64,000 bases of DNA, from NCBI RefSeq assembly GCF_963678245.1, contig NZ_OY782774.1:124001-188000 (forward strand). The letters are read 5' to 3'. The position numbers and the translations under genes are program-made. The notes under the pieces were generated by a model. That model made no database searches, had not been told where the DNA came from, and saw only the letters and a list, made by a program, of their open reading frames with translations. Shown here piece by piece: positions 17,857 through 28,171 of the stretch (position 1 is the stretch's first letter; every line of letters starts with the position of its first letter). The stretch is from an uncultured Sunxiuqinia sp. GTDB taxonomy: Bacteria; Bacteroidota; Bacteroidia; Bacteroidales; Prolixibacteraceae.

Positions 17857-18931
17857 ACTTAAAGAACTTGTTTTATTTGAAAATGATGTGCTCAGGTTTG
17901 ATCTGTTGGATTTGATTTTAATTATTGCGATAGGCTTTATTGCGTTTATAATAATACGTTTATTACATCGATTCATTAAAAAACTACTGATAAATAAGCG
18001 TATCTCTTTTCGTTTTTCTCGCTATTTATTGCAGGGAGCCAGATTGTTGGGCTGGATCAGTTTCTTTTTTATTGCACTTGAAGTGCTGGGAATTAAAAGT
18101 TCTATCGTTTTTAACTACGTATTGTATGCCGGCGAAAAATTTAAGTTGCAAATTTTTAATATTTTTATCATTCTGGTCGTCCTGTATATTGTCAGGGGCT
18201 TATCTTTTTTTGTCGAGTATTGGTTTGATGATCGGATTGATAGTAAAAAACTTGATAAAGGAAGGGGAAAGTCATTCCTTCAGATTGTTAAATACGTTAT
18301 TTGGATGCTGGGGATTAGTGTGGCAATTGGCTCACTTGGATTCGAAATTACCTTGATTATCGCTAGTGTGTCAGCCTTGTTGATTGGTGTGGGATTCGGG
18401 TTGCAACATATTTTCAACGACTTCTTTTCAGGGATTATTATTTTATTTGATGGATCGATTGAAGTGGACGATGTGGTAGAAATGGAAGGCGTTGTAGGGC
18501 GTGTGCTTGAAATTGGCTTACGTGTTTCAAAAGTGTTGACGCGCGACAACGTTGTTATTATTGTACCCAACTCTCGGTTTACAGGACAGCAAGTGATCAA
18601 TTGGAGTCATAACGCCGATGTCACCCGGTTTTATGTTCCCGTGGGTGTTGCTTATGGTTCCGATGTCAGATTAGTGGAACGAATATTACTTGATGCTGCT
18701 AAAGATCACTCTCAAATTGTGAAGACCCCGGCCGCATTTGTACGATTTAATGACTTTGGAGAGTCTTCACTTGATTTTGAGCTGTATTTCTGGACAGCTA
18801 ATGACTTCATGGTTGAGAATATCAAAAGCGATCTACGCTTTGAAATTGATCACCAGTTCCGCGAAAATAAAGTTGAGATCCCATTTCCACAACGTGATTT
18901 GCATTTTAAAAGCAGGAACTTTGATTTATAG
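17846..18931 (+). CDS. MscS-family mechanosensitive ion channel
   Basis: About 361 residues from ATG 17846; a TTG 6 nt upstream is also in frame. It has four hydrophobic helices in the first ~180 residues. The pore-lining TM3 and beta domain of MscS follow: IIASVSALLIGVGFGLQHIFNDFFSGIIIL, then VVEMEGVVGRVLEIGLRVSKVLTRDN and IIVPNSRFTGQQVINWS. The C-terminal part forms the cytoplasmic vestibule. It opens under membrane tension to release solutes. It is the last gene of the folP-cdaA operon and overlaps cdaA. Confidence 0.9.
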   Translation: MLTKLKELVLFENDVLRFDLLDLILIIAIGFIAFIIIRLLHRFIKKLLINKRISFRFSRYLLQGARLLGWISFFFIALEVLGIKSSIVFNYVLYAGEKFKLQIFNIFIILVVLYIVRGLSFFVEYWFDDRIDSKKLDKGRGKSFLQIVKYVIWMLGISVAIGSLGFEITLIIASVSALLIGVGFGLQHIFNDFFSGIIILFDGSIEVDDVVEMEGVVGRVLEIGLRVSKVLTRDNVVIIVPNSRFTGQQVINWSHNADVTRFYVPVGVAYGSDVRLVERILLDAAKDHSQIVKTPAAFVRFNDFGESSLDFELYFWTANDFMVENIKSDLRFEIDHQFRENKVEIPFPQRDLHFKSRNFDL

Positions 18932-19010
18932 GTTCTGGTTTTTAAGGCTCCTTTCAAAAATTTAAATGAAAAAGCAGTTTTGATGTGACCAAAAGAAGGA
19001 AAGTGATTGC

Positions 19011-21422
19011 TTAAAATTGAGGATACTTTTTGATATCTACTTCCCGCATCATTTCGTAAATATTTTCAAAGATTTGCTCCACGTTTGGTTTGCTGAAAAA
19101 TTCGCCATCAATTCCATATGCCGGACGATGCTCTTTCGCTGTGAGCGTGCGAGGAGCCGTGTCCAGATAATTGAATGCTTGTTGTTCTTCAATTACTTTT
19201 TGCATCATGTAGGCTGTTCCGCCTCCCGGCACATCTTCATCCACAAAAATGACTTTCCCCGTTTTTTTGATCGAGTCTAGAATTCGGTGATGAACATCGA
19301 AGGGTAGGAGAGTTTGAACATCAATAACCTCTACTGAAATTCCCTTCGTGTCAAGCAGTTCAGCTGCCTTAATAGCGTGATTAACATTCCAGGCATAAGT
19401 AACAAGAGTAACATCAGAACCTTCAACCATCACCTCAGGAACACCAAGCGGGATTTTAAATTCTCCCAAATTCTCAGGAAGTGGCTCTTTGATATTGTAG
19501 CCTTTTAATGGTTCAATAACCAACGCCGGATCGTTAGCCGATAAAAGCGTATTGTAAAAACCTGCAGCTTGCGTCATATTACGCGGTACGCACAAATATA
19601 ATCCGCGCAACGATCCAAGTATCATTTGCATGGGAGAACCGGCATGCCACATGCCTTGTAGCTGATGTCCACGGGTACGAATAATAAGAGGCGCAGATTG
19701 TTTGCCTTTTGTACGATATTGCATACTGGCTAAATCGTCGCTCAAGGTTGAATGAGCATAAATCAAATAATCGAGATATTGAATTTCTGCAATTGGACGA
19801 AATCCTCTTAATGCCAATCCTATTCCCTGACCAATAATCGTTGTTTCGCGTATGCCGGCATCAGAAACCCGATCGGTTCCATACTTCTCCTGCATTCCTT
19901 TCATACCTTGGTTTACGCCACCAAGTTTTCCGGTATCTTGCCCAAATGTCACCAGATTTGGGTATTTGTCAAAGAGCGAATTAAAGTTATTACTCAATAT
20001 TCCTGAGCCGTTCACTTTGGCTATCTCTTTCCCATATTGAGGAGCTACGGCTTCTACATTCAATACGGAGTCGACTCCTTCCCGGTATAGTTGACGATTG
20101 TAAAAATCGGAACTTTGATTTTTGAATTCTTCAATCCAGCGGTACAATTCATTGCAAGCATCTTTAACTTGTGTGTTGTTAAAAATATCGTAATAAATAC
20201 GTTGGGCAAAGCTCAAATATTTTCGGCGCGTAGGAAAAGTCCTTTGATCTATTTTCTCCAATTCGGCCAGATGATCTATTTCTCCTGAAGACTGTTTATC
20301 TAAGTTTTTAATGATGTCTTTAAGACTGTTGGCTTCCTTTAAAAATCCATTACTGTAGTTCTTCCACGCTTTGTTTTTAGCTTCTTTGGCACATTTTACG
20401 GCTTTATTTTCAATGGCTGAAATTGCATTCATCTTGATGCCATTTTCAACCAGCCATAGTTTAAATTGATAAAGACAGTCGTATTCTTTTTCCCATTCCA
20501 AACGCTCCTTACTTTTGTACCGTTCGTGTGAGCCGGAAGTAGAGTGCCCTAGCAATTGAGTGACTTCCTGAATATGAAACAAGGTTGGAGTATGCGTTTT
20601 TCTACAGTTGTCGATACCTTTAGCAAAAGTTTCTACCAGCTCGGTATAGTTCCAACCTCGGCAGGTATAAATCGAAATACCATTCGTTCCACGTTTCTTT
20701 TGAAAACCTTTTAGCGCTTCAGAAATACTTGACTTCGTTGTTTGCAGTTCGATCGGAACGCTGATTCCAAATCCATCATCATAAACTGATACCGCTAAAG
20801 GAACCTGCATAACTCCGGCAGCATTGATTGTTTCGAAAAACATTCCTTCCGATGTGCTGGCATCACCAATACTTCCGAAAGCAACTTCATTACCGGTTAC
20901 ATTGTTATTCAGTGCTTTTGCCAGCGATGCATTATCCCGCACCAATTTTGAAGCTTGGGCTAAACCGAGTAGCCGGGGCATCTGGCCTCCCGTAGAGCTG
21001 ATATCTGAGCTGGAGTTATAACTTTCAGTCAAGTTCTTAATTTCTCCTTGCTCATTAATGTTTGCGGTACAGAAGTGGTTGTTGAAGTTTCGTCCACCAG
21101 TTGATGGGTTCATTTTATCATCGGTATCACCATAAATCATGGCAAAGAATTCTTCCGGTTGTAGTAGTCCGAGAGCTAGCATGAAAGTTTGATCGCGGTA
21201 ATATCCGGATCTCCAGTCTCCTTTTTTAAAGGTTTTAGCATAAGCTATTTGTGCTAGCTCTTTTCCGTCACCAAAAATACCAAAATGAGCTCTGCCATTG
21301 TGTACTTCCCGCTTACCCAAGACGCTCAATTGACGGCTTAAATAAGCAATATAATAATCGTTGAGTAACTCATCCGTTTTTGTATTGCTTGATGTAAGCA
21401 TTTCAGCTTTTTCTAAAAGCAT
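19011..21422 (-). CDS. Alpha-keto acid dehydrogenase E1, fused alpha and beta subunits
   Basis: 803 residues. The N-terminal half (to about 430) is an E1-alpha dehydrogenase domain with a TPP-binding motif GDASTSEGMFFETINAAG and the GISVPIELQ, HTPTLFHIQEVTQLLGHS segments. The C-terminal half (about 480-790) is E1-beta/transketolase-like, with FGQDTGKLGGVNQGMKG, GIRETTIIGQGIGLALRGF, IEPLKGYN and VIDVQTLLPFD. It probably decarboxylates branched-chain 2-oxo acids, or pyruvate, in a lipoate-dependent complex. E2 and E3 genes are not adjacent. The fusion is usual for Bacteroidota. No frameshift was seen, and the gene appears to be transcribed alone. Confidence 0.87.
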   Translation of the reverse strand: MLLEKAEMLTSSNTKTDELLNDYYIAYLSRQLSVLGKREVHNGRAHFGIFGDGKELAQIAYAKTFKKGDWRSGYYRDQTFMLALGLLQPEEFFAMIYGDTDDKMNPSTGGRNFNNHFCTANINEQGEIKNLTESYNSSSDISSTGGQMPRLLGLAQASKLVRDNASLAKALNNNVTGNEVAFGSIGDASTSEGMFFETINAAGVMQVPLAVSVYDDGFGISVPIELQTTKSSISEALKGFQKKRGTNGISIYTCRGWNYTELVETFAKGIDNCRKTHTPTLFHIQEVTQLLGHSTSGSHERYKSKERLEWEKEYDCLYQFKLWLVENGIKMNAISAIENKAVKCAKEAKNKAWKNYSNGFLKEANSLKDIIKNLDKQSSGEIDHLAELEKIDQRTFPTRRKYLSFAQRIYYDIFNNTQVKDACNELYRWIEEFKNQSSDFYNRQLYREGVDSVLNVEAVAPQYGKEIAKVNGSGILSNNFNSLFDKYPNLVTFGQDTGKLGGVNQGMKGMQEKYGTDRVSDAGIRETTIIGQGIGLALRGFRPIAEIQYLDYLIYAHSTLSDDLASMQYRTKGKQSAPLIIRTRGHQLQGMWHAGSPMQMILGSLRGLYLCVPRNMTQAAGFYNTLLSANDPALVIEPLKGYNIKEPLPENLGEFKIPLGVPEVMVEGSDVTLVTYAWNVNHAIKAAELLDTKGISVEVIDVQTLLPFDVHHRILDSIKKTGKVIFVDEDVPGGGTAYMMQKVIEEQQAFNYLDTAPRTLTAKEHRPAYGIDGEFFSKPNVEQIFENIYEMMREVDIKKYPQF

Positions 21423-21677
21423 TTATCGTAATTTAGTGATTAAGACTGTCTAGTCTGAAATACATTAGAAACAACGCACAAAATGGTGTTTTGTTTACAA
21501 AATCTACTGTTTCAAACACGATGTTAATTCTAATAAAAACTTTATACTATTCAAAGTAAATGAACCTCGGAGGTCTGTCGGTTATCGTGTTTTCCGATAG
21601 CGTAAGACCGTTTAAAGAGGTAAACGGGAAATTGTCCGTTAGGTGTATTTTTAACGAACAATTTTCTGTAACATCAT
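21423..21677. other. Intergenic region with an imperfect hairpin
   Basis: A 12-bp inverted repeat with one mismatch lies at 21629-21640 / 21653-21664 (ATTGTCCGTT against AACGAACAAT, 12-nt loop). It sits just past the stop of the carboxyltransferase gene. It has no T-run, so it may be a processing or transcript-end structure. A 63-codon plus-strand frame here looks non-coding. Confidence 0.35.
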
Positions 21678-23213
21678 TTATAGTGGAATGTTTCCATGCT
21701 TTCTTGGCAGGTTCGATTTTCGTTTGTTGTTTGTCATTTCTAATGCGTTGATAATCTTAATTCGCGTGTCTTCCGGATAAATAATTTCATCAATGTAGCC
21801 AAGCGAAGCTGCCCGATAAGGGTTTGCAAAAGCTTCGCGGTACTCTTCAACTGCTTGGGCCTTTTCTTTGGGATTTGTGATGTTTCGGTTTAAAATATTT
21901 ATTGCCCCCTCTGGCCCCATCACTGCAATTTCTGCGGTTGGGTAAGCATAATTGATATCACCGCCTATATGTTTGCTCGACATCACATCGTAAGCGCCTC
22001 CATAAGCTTTACGAGTAATTAGGGTGATTTTAGGAACGGTGGCTTCGGCAAATGCATAGAGTAATTTAGCCCCATGCTTAATGATACCACCGAATTCCTG
22101 TTGCGTTCCTGGTAAGAACCCTGGAACATCAACAAGCGTAACCAGCGGGATGTTGAATGCATCGCAAAAACGCACAAACCGTGCAGCTTTTGACGACGAA
22201 TTGATGTCCAAAACACCTGCTAGATGAGATGGTTGGTTGGCAATAATTCCAACAGATTTACCGCCAAAACGAGCAAAGCCAACAACAATGTTTGATGCAT
22301 AGTGAGGTTGAACCTCAAGAAAATGTTCCTCATCAACAATTTTATAAATGATGTCTTTCATGTCGTATGGCTTATTTGGATCTACCGGAACGACATCATG
22401 CAAAGCATCAACTTTTCGATCAATAGGATCGGTTGTGGTTTGTAAAGGAGGTTCTTCCATGTTGTTTGATGGAAGGAAGCTGATCAACTCGCGAACCATC
22501 ATAATGGTTTGTTCTTCACTATCGCCTGTAAAATGAGCAACACCGCTTCTCGAACTATGTGTTACAGCACCGCCCAGGTCTTCTTTTGAGACTTCTTCAT
22601 GTGTTACCGTTCTGATTACATCTGGGCCGGTTACAAACATGTGACTGGTTTCGTTCACCATGAAAATGAAATCGGTCAGGGCAGGAGAATAAACCGCACC
22701 TCCTGCGCATGGGCCAAGTATGGTACTAATTTGGGGGATAACTCCCGATGATAAAACGTTATTATAAAAGATATCAGCATATCCCGCTAAACTTTGTACG
22801 CCTTCCTGAATACGTGCACCACCTGAGTCGTTTAAACCAATCAGAGGGGCTCCATTTTCAACGGCCATCTTTTGTATTTTAACGATTTTATCGGCATTGG
22901 AGCGACTCATTGTACCTCCAAAAACGGTGAAATCCTGAGCGAATACATAAACCAGGCGGTCATGTATTTTTCCGTAACCGGAAACGACACCGTCTCCGCG
23001 AAATTTCTTTTTATCGATACCAAAATCGGTAGCGCGGTGAAGGACAAATTTGTCTATTTCATTGAATGTGTCTGGATCCAAAAGTTCATCAATCCGCTCA
23101 CGCGCAGTTTTTTTTCCTGCTGCGTGTTGTTTTTCAACGCGCTCAATTCCACCACCAGATTCGGCTTCTATATTTGTCTGTTCAAACTTCTCAAATTTGC
23201 TTTTTAAGTCCAT
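21678..23213 (-). CDS. Acyl-CoA carboxylase, carboxyltransferase subunit
   Basis: 511 residues with the crotonase-like double fold of propionyl-CoA carboxylase beta or methylmalonyl-CoA decarboxylase alpha chains. Motifs include [48 protein letters not shown], and the C-terminal [25 protein letters not shown] and [10 protein letters not shown]. It transfers the carboxyl group between carboxybiotin and an acyl-CoA, most likely propionyl-CoA. It is the last gene of an operon with the biotin carboxylase and biotin carrier (12-nt gap). That partnership argues for an ATP-driven carboxylase rather than a sodium-pump decarboxylase. Confidence 0.9.
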   Translation of the reverse strand: MDLKSKFEKFEQTNIEAESGGGIERVEKQHAAGKKTARERIDELLDPDTFNEIDKFVLHRATDFGIDKKKFRGDGVVSGYGKIHDRLVYVFAQDFTVFGGTMSRSNADKIVKIQKMAVENGAPLIGLNDSGGARIQEGVQSLAGYADIFYNNVLSSGVIPQISTILGPCAGGAVYSPALTDFIFMVNETSHMFVTGPDVIRTVTHEEVSKEDLGGAVTHSSRSGVAHFTGDSEEQTIMMVRELISFLPSNNMEEPPLQTTTDPIDRKVDALHDVVPVDPNKPYDMKDIIYKIVDEEHFLEVQPHYASNIVVGFARFGGKSVGIIANQPSHLAGVLDINSSSKAARFVRFCDAFNIPLVTLVDVPGFLPGTQQEFGGIIKHGAKLLYAFAEATVPKITLITRKAYGGAYDVMSSKHIGGDINYAYPTAEIAVMGPEGAINILNRNITNPKEKAQAVEEYREAFANPYRAASLGYIDEIIYPEDTRIKIINALEMTNNKRKSNLPRKHGNIPL

Positions 23214-23225
23214 AGTTTCTCTGAA

Positions 23226-23735
23226 TTAGTCAATTTCAATCAATACTTGGTTTGATTCCACCGTGTCTCCATCTGAAACATTTACAGCTTTTACAACACC
23301 ATCAATAGCGACTTTATATTCACTTTCCATTTTCATGGCTGAAATGATCACCGCTGTTTGTCCTTGTTTTACTTCTTCGCCTTCTTTTACCAAAACTTTT
23401 ACGATTTTACCGGGCATCGGTGCTGTTATTTGCTTTTCACTTTGGGCTATTGCTCCGGCTCCGCGATTACGGATATAGCGTGCTTCTGCATCAATCACTT
23501 CCAAGTCATAAGTGTTGTGCAGGGTAAATGCAGTGTAGGTCTTGGGTTTTTGTGATGGGACCAGCGAAATATTATGAGACCGATTATTCTCAATTATTGA
23601 AAAAGTTCCTTCATCGTTATGCATCAGGTCAATATTATATGTTTTGTCATCGACCATTACCTCGATGAGGTTTTCATTTTGATTTAAAATTTTAACTGAA
23701 GCAATACGGTCACCTAATTTAATTTCAATAGGCAT
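23226..23735 (-). CDS. Biotin carboxyl carrier protein of acyl-CoA carboxylase
   Basis: 169 residues. The C-terminal biotinyl domain (about 100-169) contains the biotin-attachment motif SAMKMES, with the biotinylated lysine at residue 135. It has the flanking PMPGKIVKVLVKEGEEVKQG hammerhead pattern. The first ~90 residues are a beta-rich region typical of Bacteroidota carriers. It swings carboxybiotin between the biotin carboxylase and the carboxyltransferase encoded on either side, with gaps of 11 and 12 nt, as one operon. Confidence 0.9.
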   Translation of the reverse strand: MPIEIKLGDRIASVKILNQNENLIEVMVDDKTYNIDLMHNDEGTFSIIENNRSHNISLVPSQKPKTYTAFTLHNTYDLEVIDAEARYIRNRGAGAIAQSEKQITAPMPGKIVKVLVKEGEEVKQGQTAVIISAMKMESEYKVAIDGVVKAVNVSDGDTVESNQVLIEID

Positions 23736-23746
23736 AATTTTATGTT

Positions 23747-25261
23747 TTATAAACGATCAAAGTTTTTCTGGTAAGTATATTTTTTCCAGCGGTTGTTAGC
23801 CGGATTGAGTTCTTTTGTTGGAATAATTTTATTCTTGCGATTCACAAAATCAAAATAGGCTGAAATAATAACCATATCTTGTTGTTCCAATTCTTCGACA
23901 CTTTCAGCCATCAAGGTTGTTCTATTCTTCTCAATGAAATTGGTATCATAGTTTCCTGACACAAAATCAGGGGTTTCCATAATCCGGTTTAGAAACTTTA
24001 GCGAACTGCGAATTCCTGTTATTTTATATTCGTAAAGGGCTCTACGCATGCGCTGAATTGCCTCTTCGCGAGTTTGCGCCCAAACAATCAGTTTAGAGAT
24101 CATCGGATCGTAATGAATTGGAATCTCATAGCCTTCGTAAACATAGCCATCAGTTCGTACTCCTAGCCCAAGCGGTTCGGTAATGTTATGGATTTTACCC
24201 GGACTTGGCATAAAGTTATTGTCTGAATCTTCAGCATATATCCGACATTCTATGGCGTGACCTTTTTGTTCCAATTCACTTTGAATTAGATTGAGGTGCA
24301 TTCCTCCTGCAACTTCAATTTGCTTTTTAACCAGATCGATTCCAGTTACCCGTTCGGTAATTGGATGTTCAACCTGCAAGCGCGTATTCATTTCCAGAAA
24401 GTAGTAGTTTAAATCGTTGTCTACCAAAAACTCAATGGTTCCGGCCCCAACATAATTTACTGCTTTTGCGGCATCAACGGCATGCTTGCCCATCTGGTAG
24501 CGCAGGTCCTCGGTCATTAATACGGAAGGTGTTTCTTCTACCATCTTTTGGTGTCGCCTTTGGATTGAGCATTCCCGCTCAAAAAGGTGAACGACATTAC
24601 CATGTTCGTCTCCAAGCACCTGAAACTCTATGTGGTGTGGTGAGCTTACATATTTCTCAATATATACTGCATCGTCGCCGAAAGAAGCCAGAGCTTCAGA
24701 TCGAGCAGCACGAACGGCAGAAATAATGTTTGCAGTTTTTTCAACTAGTCGCATTCCTTTTCCACCACCTCCGGCAGAAGCTTTAATCATAACCGGCAAC
24801 CCAATGGATTGAATGGTCTCAATAGCTTCGTCCTCTGACTTGATGGCTTCCGTAGTTCCGGGAACAACAGGAACACCAGCTGCAATCATTGCTTTTCGAG
24901 CCTGAATTTTATCACCCATTTTATCGATCACTTCGGCAGTAGGACCGATAAAAATAATACCATTTTCTCTGCAAAGCCTTGCAAAGGCAGCATTTTCAGA
25001 TAAAAAGCCGTAGCCCGGGTGGATCGCGTCAGCTTTTGATTTTAAAGCAACTTCTATAATTTTATCAGCTTTTAAATAACTGTCTTTTGAAGGAGCCGGG
25101 CCAACGTAGTATGCTTCATCAGCATAGCGAACATGCATAGATGTGCGGTCGGCTTCGGAAAAAACAGCAACAGTTGCTATGCCCATTTCACGGCAGGTGC
25201 GCATGATTCGGATAGCAATTTCACCCCGGTTTGCCACCAGGATTTTGTTGATTTTATTCAT
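23747..25261 (-). CDS. Biotin carboxylase subunit of acyl-CoA carboxylase
   Basis: 504 residues; ATP-grasp enzyme that carboxylates biotin with bicarbonate. Visible are KILVANRGEIAIRIMRTCRE at the start, GYGFLSENAAFARLC, the glycine-rich ATP loop KASAGGGGKGMRL, EKYVSSPHHIEFQVLGDEHGN, ERECSIQRRHQKMVEETPS, and EMNTRLQVEHPITE. The C-terminal tail past residue 450 is specific to this subgroup. It is the first gene of the carboxylase operon. It is divergent from the DUF5916 gene across about 200 nt with no obvious consensus promoter. Confidence 0.92.
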   Translation of the reverse strand: MNKINKILVANRGEIAIRIMRTCREMGIATVAVFSEADRTSMHVRYADEAYYVGPAPSKDSYLKADKIIEVALKSKADAIHPGYGFLSENAAFARLCRENGIIFIGPTAEVIDKMGDKIQARKAMIAAGVPVVPGTTEAIKSEDEAIETIQSIGLPVMIKASAGGGGKGMRLVEKTANIISAVRAARSEALASFGDDAVYIEKYVSSPHHIEFQVLGDEHGNVVHLFERECSIQRRHQKMVEETPSVLMTEDLRYQMGKHAVDAAKAVNYVGAGTIEFLVDNDLNYYFLEMNTRLQVEHPITERVTGIDLVKKQIEVAGGMHLNLIQSELEQKGHAIECRIYAEDSDNNFMPSPGKIHNITEPLGLGVRTDGYVYEGYEIPIHYDPMISKLIVWAQTREEAIQRMRRALYEYKITGIRSSLKFLNRIMETPDFVSGNYDTNFIEKNRTTLMAESVEELEQQDMVIISAYFDFVNRKNKIIPTKELNPANNRWKKYTYQKNFDRL

Positions 25262-25526
25262 AAATAAACTTTTAATACTTCAAATACTTGTCTTATTAAA
25301 TAGTCTAATTAGACCCTTTTTGACCTAAATTCTACCATAAAAACCATATTCGGTCTAAAAAGTTTTCACAAGACTATCATTAATTAATCTTTACGTCTAA
25401 AAAAAGTTAATATTAAGAAGTATATGAAATAAATAATTATGTATATTAGTCTGCCCTTGTTGAAAAACTATATTTTACCAAAAATCGCTATCTAAATTAA
25501 TCCTATTTATTGGATTTGTATCTTCG

Positions 25527-28100
25527 GTGAGTTCAAATTACGCTCAGGGAGTAACTGACTATTCACTATCTACTGACACAATGGTTAACCGAACAGCTAG
25601 TGATATAAAAGTATATCGCGCTGATTTCATTTCAGAAAAAATAAAAATTGACGGAGAGCTTGATGATGCTGCATGGAGCCATGCGAAATGGGAGGGTGAG
25701 TTTCTACAGCAACAGCCTTTACAGGCAAATGCGCCTTTGCAACGAACCGAATTCTGTATTTTATATGATAAGGATAATCTATACATTGCGTTAAAATGCT
25801 ACGATTATGAGCCTGAAAAAATCAGATACATATTAAGTCGACGAGATGAAATGAGCGGCGATATTGCAGGCGTGGCTATTGACTCGTATGCAGACAAACG
25901 AACAGCTTTTGAATTTAATGTATCGGCTGCCGGTCAGAAGGTTGACCTCATGCATCTCGGAGCATACCAATGGGATTATAATTGGGATGCCATTTGGGAT
26001 GGCAAATCAGATGTAAAAGATTCGATGTTGACTATTGAGATGCGTATTCCTTTTAGTCAGCTAAGGTTTTCTGATGTGCAAGAGCAGGTGTGGGGAATGC
26101 ATATCTGGCGTTGGATTGACCGAAATTCGGAAGAAGATCAGTGGAAGTTAATTCCGGTTGATGCTCCAGCCATGGTTTATTTATTTGGCGAACTGCGCGG
26201 AATAAAAGGTATTAATGCAAAACGAAAAATGGAGTTTCTACCATACTCCAGCTATAAGTATTCGCCAAATAGCGATCTGGAAAATAGTACAAGATTCGAC
26301 ATCGGACTAGATGGAAAGACTGGTCTGAGTTCCGATTTTACACTGGACTATACTGTAAATCCTGATTTTGGACAAGTAGAAGCCGATCCTTCGGAGTTGA
26401 GTTTGTCGTCGTATGAAGTTTTTTACGATGAAAAACGGCCGTTTTTTCTGGAAGGAAATAATGTACTTGACTTTAGCATGGGGCGCGATTTGCTTTTTTA
26501 TTCCCGGAGGATAGGACGTGCTCCTTCTCATCGGCCGGGTCTTCGGGAGAATGAAAGTCTTTCTATGCCTGATAATACATCGATTATTAGTGCTTTAAAG
26601 GTGACCGGAAAGAATAAGAAGGGCTTTTATCGTTGGGAATTGTCCAGAGTTTTACAGCAAAAGAAAAGGCCACTGTTTATTCAGCTGACAACGAGAAGCA
26701 AGTTACCGTAGAGCCTTTTTCCAATCACTTTGTTGGTCGTGTAAAACAAGATTTTAATGAAGGGAATACCGTACTTGGGGGAATTGTGACTTCCAGTGTG
26801 AGTTCGATCAATGAGGAGCATTTGGAGTTTCTACCTCACTCATCCTTGGTTGGAGGAGTTGATTTTCAACATAATTGGAAAAGCACAAGTATTTTATTGA
26901 TTTAAAGAGTTTCTATAGCCGAATTGGAGGAACGGAAGAAGCGATTGCTGATTTGCAGTTGGCGTCGCAACATTATTTTCAACGACCGGGTGCTGATCAC
27001 TTAACTTATAATCCTTCAAAAACAAGTTTAATCGGTCATGGAGGACAACTTGCAGGAGGAAAACAAAGCGGTAAATTTCGGGCGAATGGAACATTCAGCT
27101 GGCGCTCTCCTGGCGTGGATTTAAACAACTTGGGCTACATGTACCAGGCCGATTACCTTGAAGGGGTTGCCGAATTTAAGTATCAGGTGAATAAGCCGAT
27201 TGGAATTTTTCGTGACTATTATTTAAAATATACTCAAAAACACGAATGGAGCTATGGAGGTGAAACAACCAAGGAAGAATTTCAACTCCATTCGTATACC
27301 CGGTTTACAAATTTGTGGCGTATACATGCATTTCTTGAACACGATTATAATGTTTTTGATACCCGTGAGTTGAGAGGAGGCCCTAAATTGTTTAAAGATG
27401 ACACCTGGGAAACCCGTTTGTTTTTTCAATCCGACAATGCAAAGAATCTACTCTTTGCCGGAGGGCCACACTACATTTGGTCTGTTGATGGAATTTCAAA
27501 AAGAGATCGTTACAATATAACCGCTCGCTGGCAAATTGGTGATCGGATTTCTATGTATGGACAAATGGACTATGAAGATCTGACGGATTATCACCAATAT
27601 ATTCGAAGGCTTTCGCTTTCCGATAATTCAACGGGGTACCTGGTTGGAAAAATGGATCGTAAGACGATTTCCACAACTCTGCGGTTGGAATATTTGTTAC
27701 ACCAGAGATATCGTTCCAATACTATGTGAATCCGTATGCCTCAGTCGCTAAATATTCTGATTTTAGAAGGGTGAACAAAGGCGATAGTAAAAGTTTGCCT
27801 GAACGGTATTTTTCAGCACAGTCGGTTCTGCTCGAAGACAACAGTTATGAAATCATGGATGAAGGGGGAGAAGAATACGCTTTTGTGAACCCCAATTTCG
27901 ACTACAAAGAGTTACGATCGAATTTGGTTGTCCGCTGGGAGTTGCGACCGGGATCTACACTTTATTTTGTTTGGAATACTTCCAGTATGTTTTATGAGCG
28001 AAGTAATAACTACTCGGTTAGCAAAAGCTATGGCGATCTGTTTGGTGTGAAATCCAACAATGTTTTCATGATAAAATTTAATTACTGGTTTTCGCTTTAA
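25527..28100 (+). pseudogene. DUF5916/CBM9-like outer membrane protein (three frameshifts)
   Basis: The conceptual product is about 858 residues. An N-terminal carbohydrate-binding family 9-like domain (KIDGELDDAAWSHAKWEGEF, DKDNLYIALKCYDYEP) is followed by a DUF5916 beta-barrel-like region (DYTVNPDFGQVEADPSELSL, FFLEGNNVLDF, SRRIGR). The reading frame is broken by single-base deletions at the TTTT of 26625-26628, the AAAA of 26879-26882 and the TTT of 27693-27695. Adding one base at each restores family-like sequence. The GTG at 25527 leaves no complete signal peptide. Codons just upstream in frame (25494-25526) encode LILFIGFVSSV, a signal-peptide core with no start codon, so a further lesion near 25460-25495 is likely. 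Confidence 0.8.
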
Positions 28101-28115
28101 TCTGAATCAAACAAT

Positions 28116-28123
28116 TACTTTTG
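28116..28123 (+). promoter_or_regulatory. Putative -7 element of the MATE transporter gene
   Basis: TACTTTTG matches TAnnTTTG, 48 nt before the MATE ATG. No upstream TTTG lies at 19 nt. Confidence 0.35.
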
Positions 28124-28171
28124 CCAGCTTTTAGAATTCTGACGTCACAAGTAAACTAATCATTATTAAAT

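Noticed and set aside
21560-21751. 63-codon plus-strand ORF downstream of the E1 gene
   Set aside because: It runs into the antisense of the carboxyltransferase 3' end, and its upstream part overlaps hairpin-forming sequence; nothing protein-like.
24361-24726. 121-codon ORF antisense to the biotin carboxylase
   Set aside because: Opposite-strand shadow of a strongly conserved gene; no independent coding signal.
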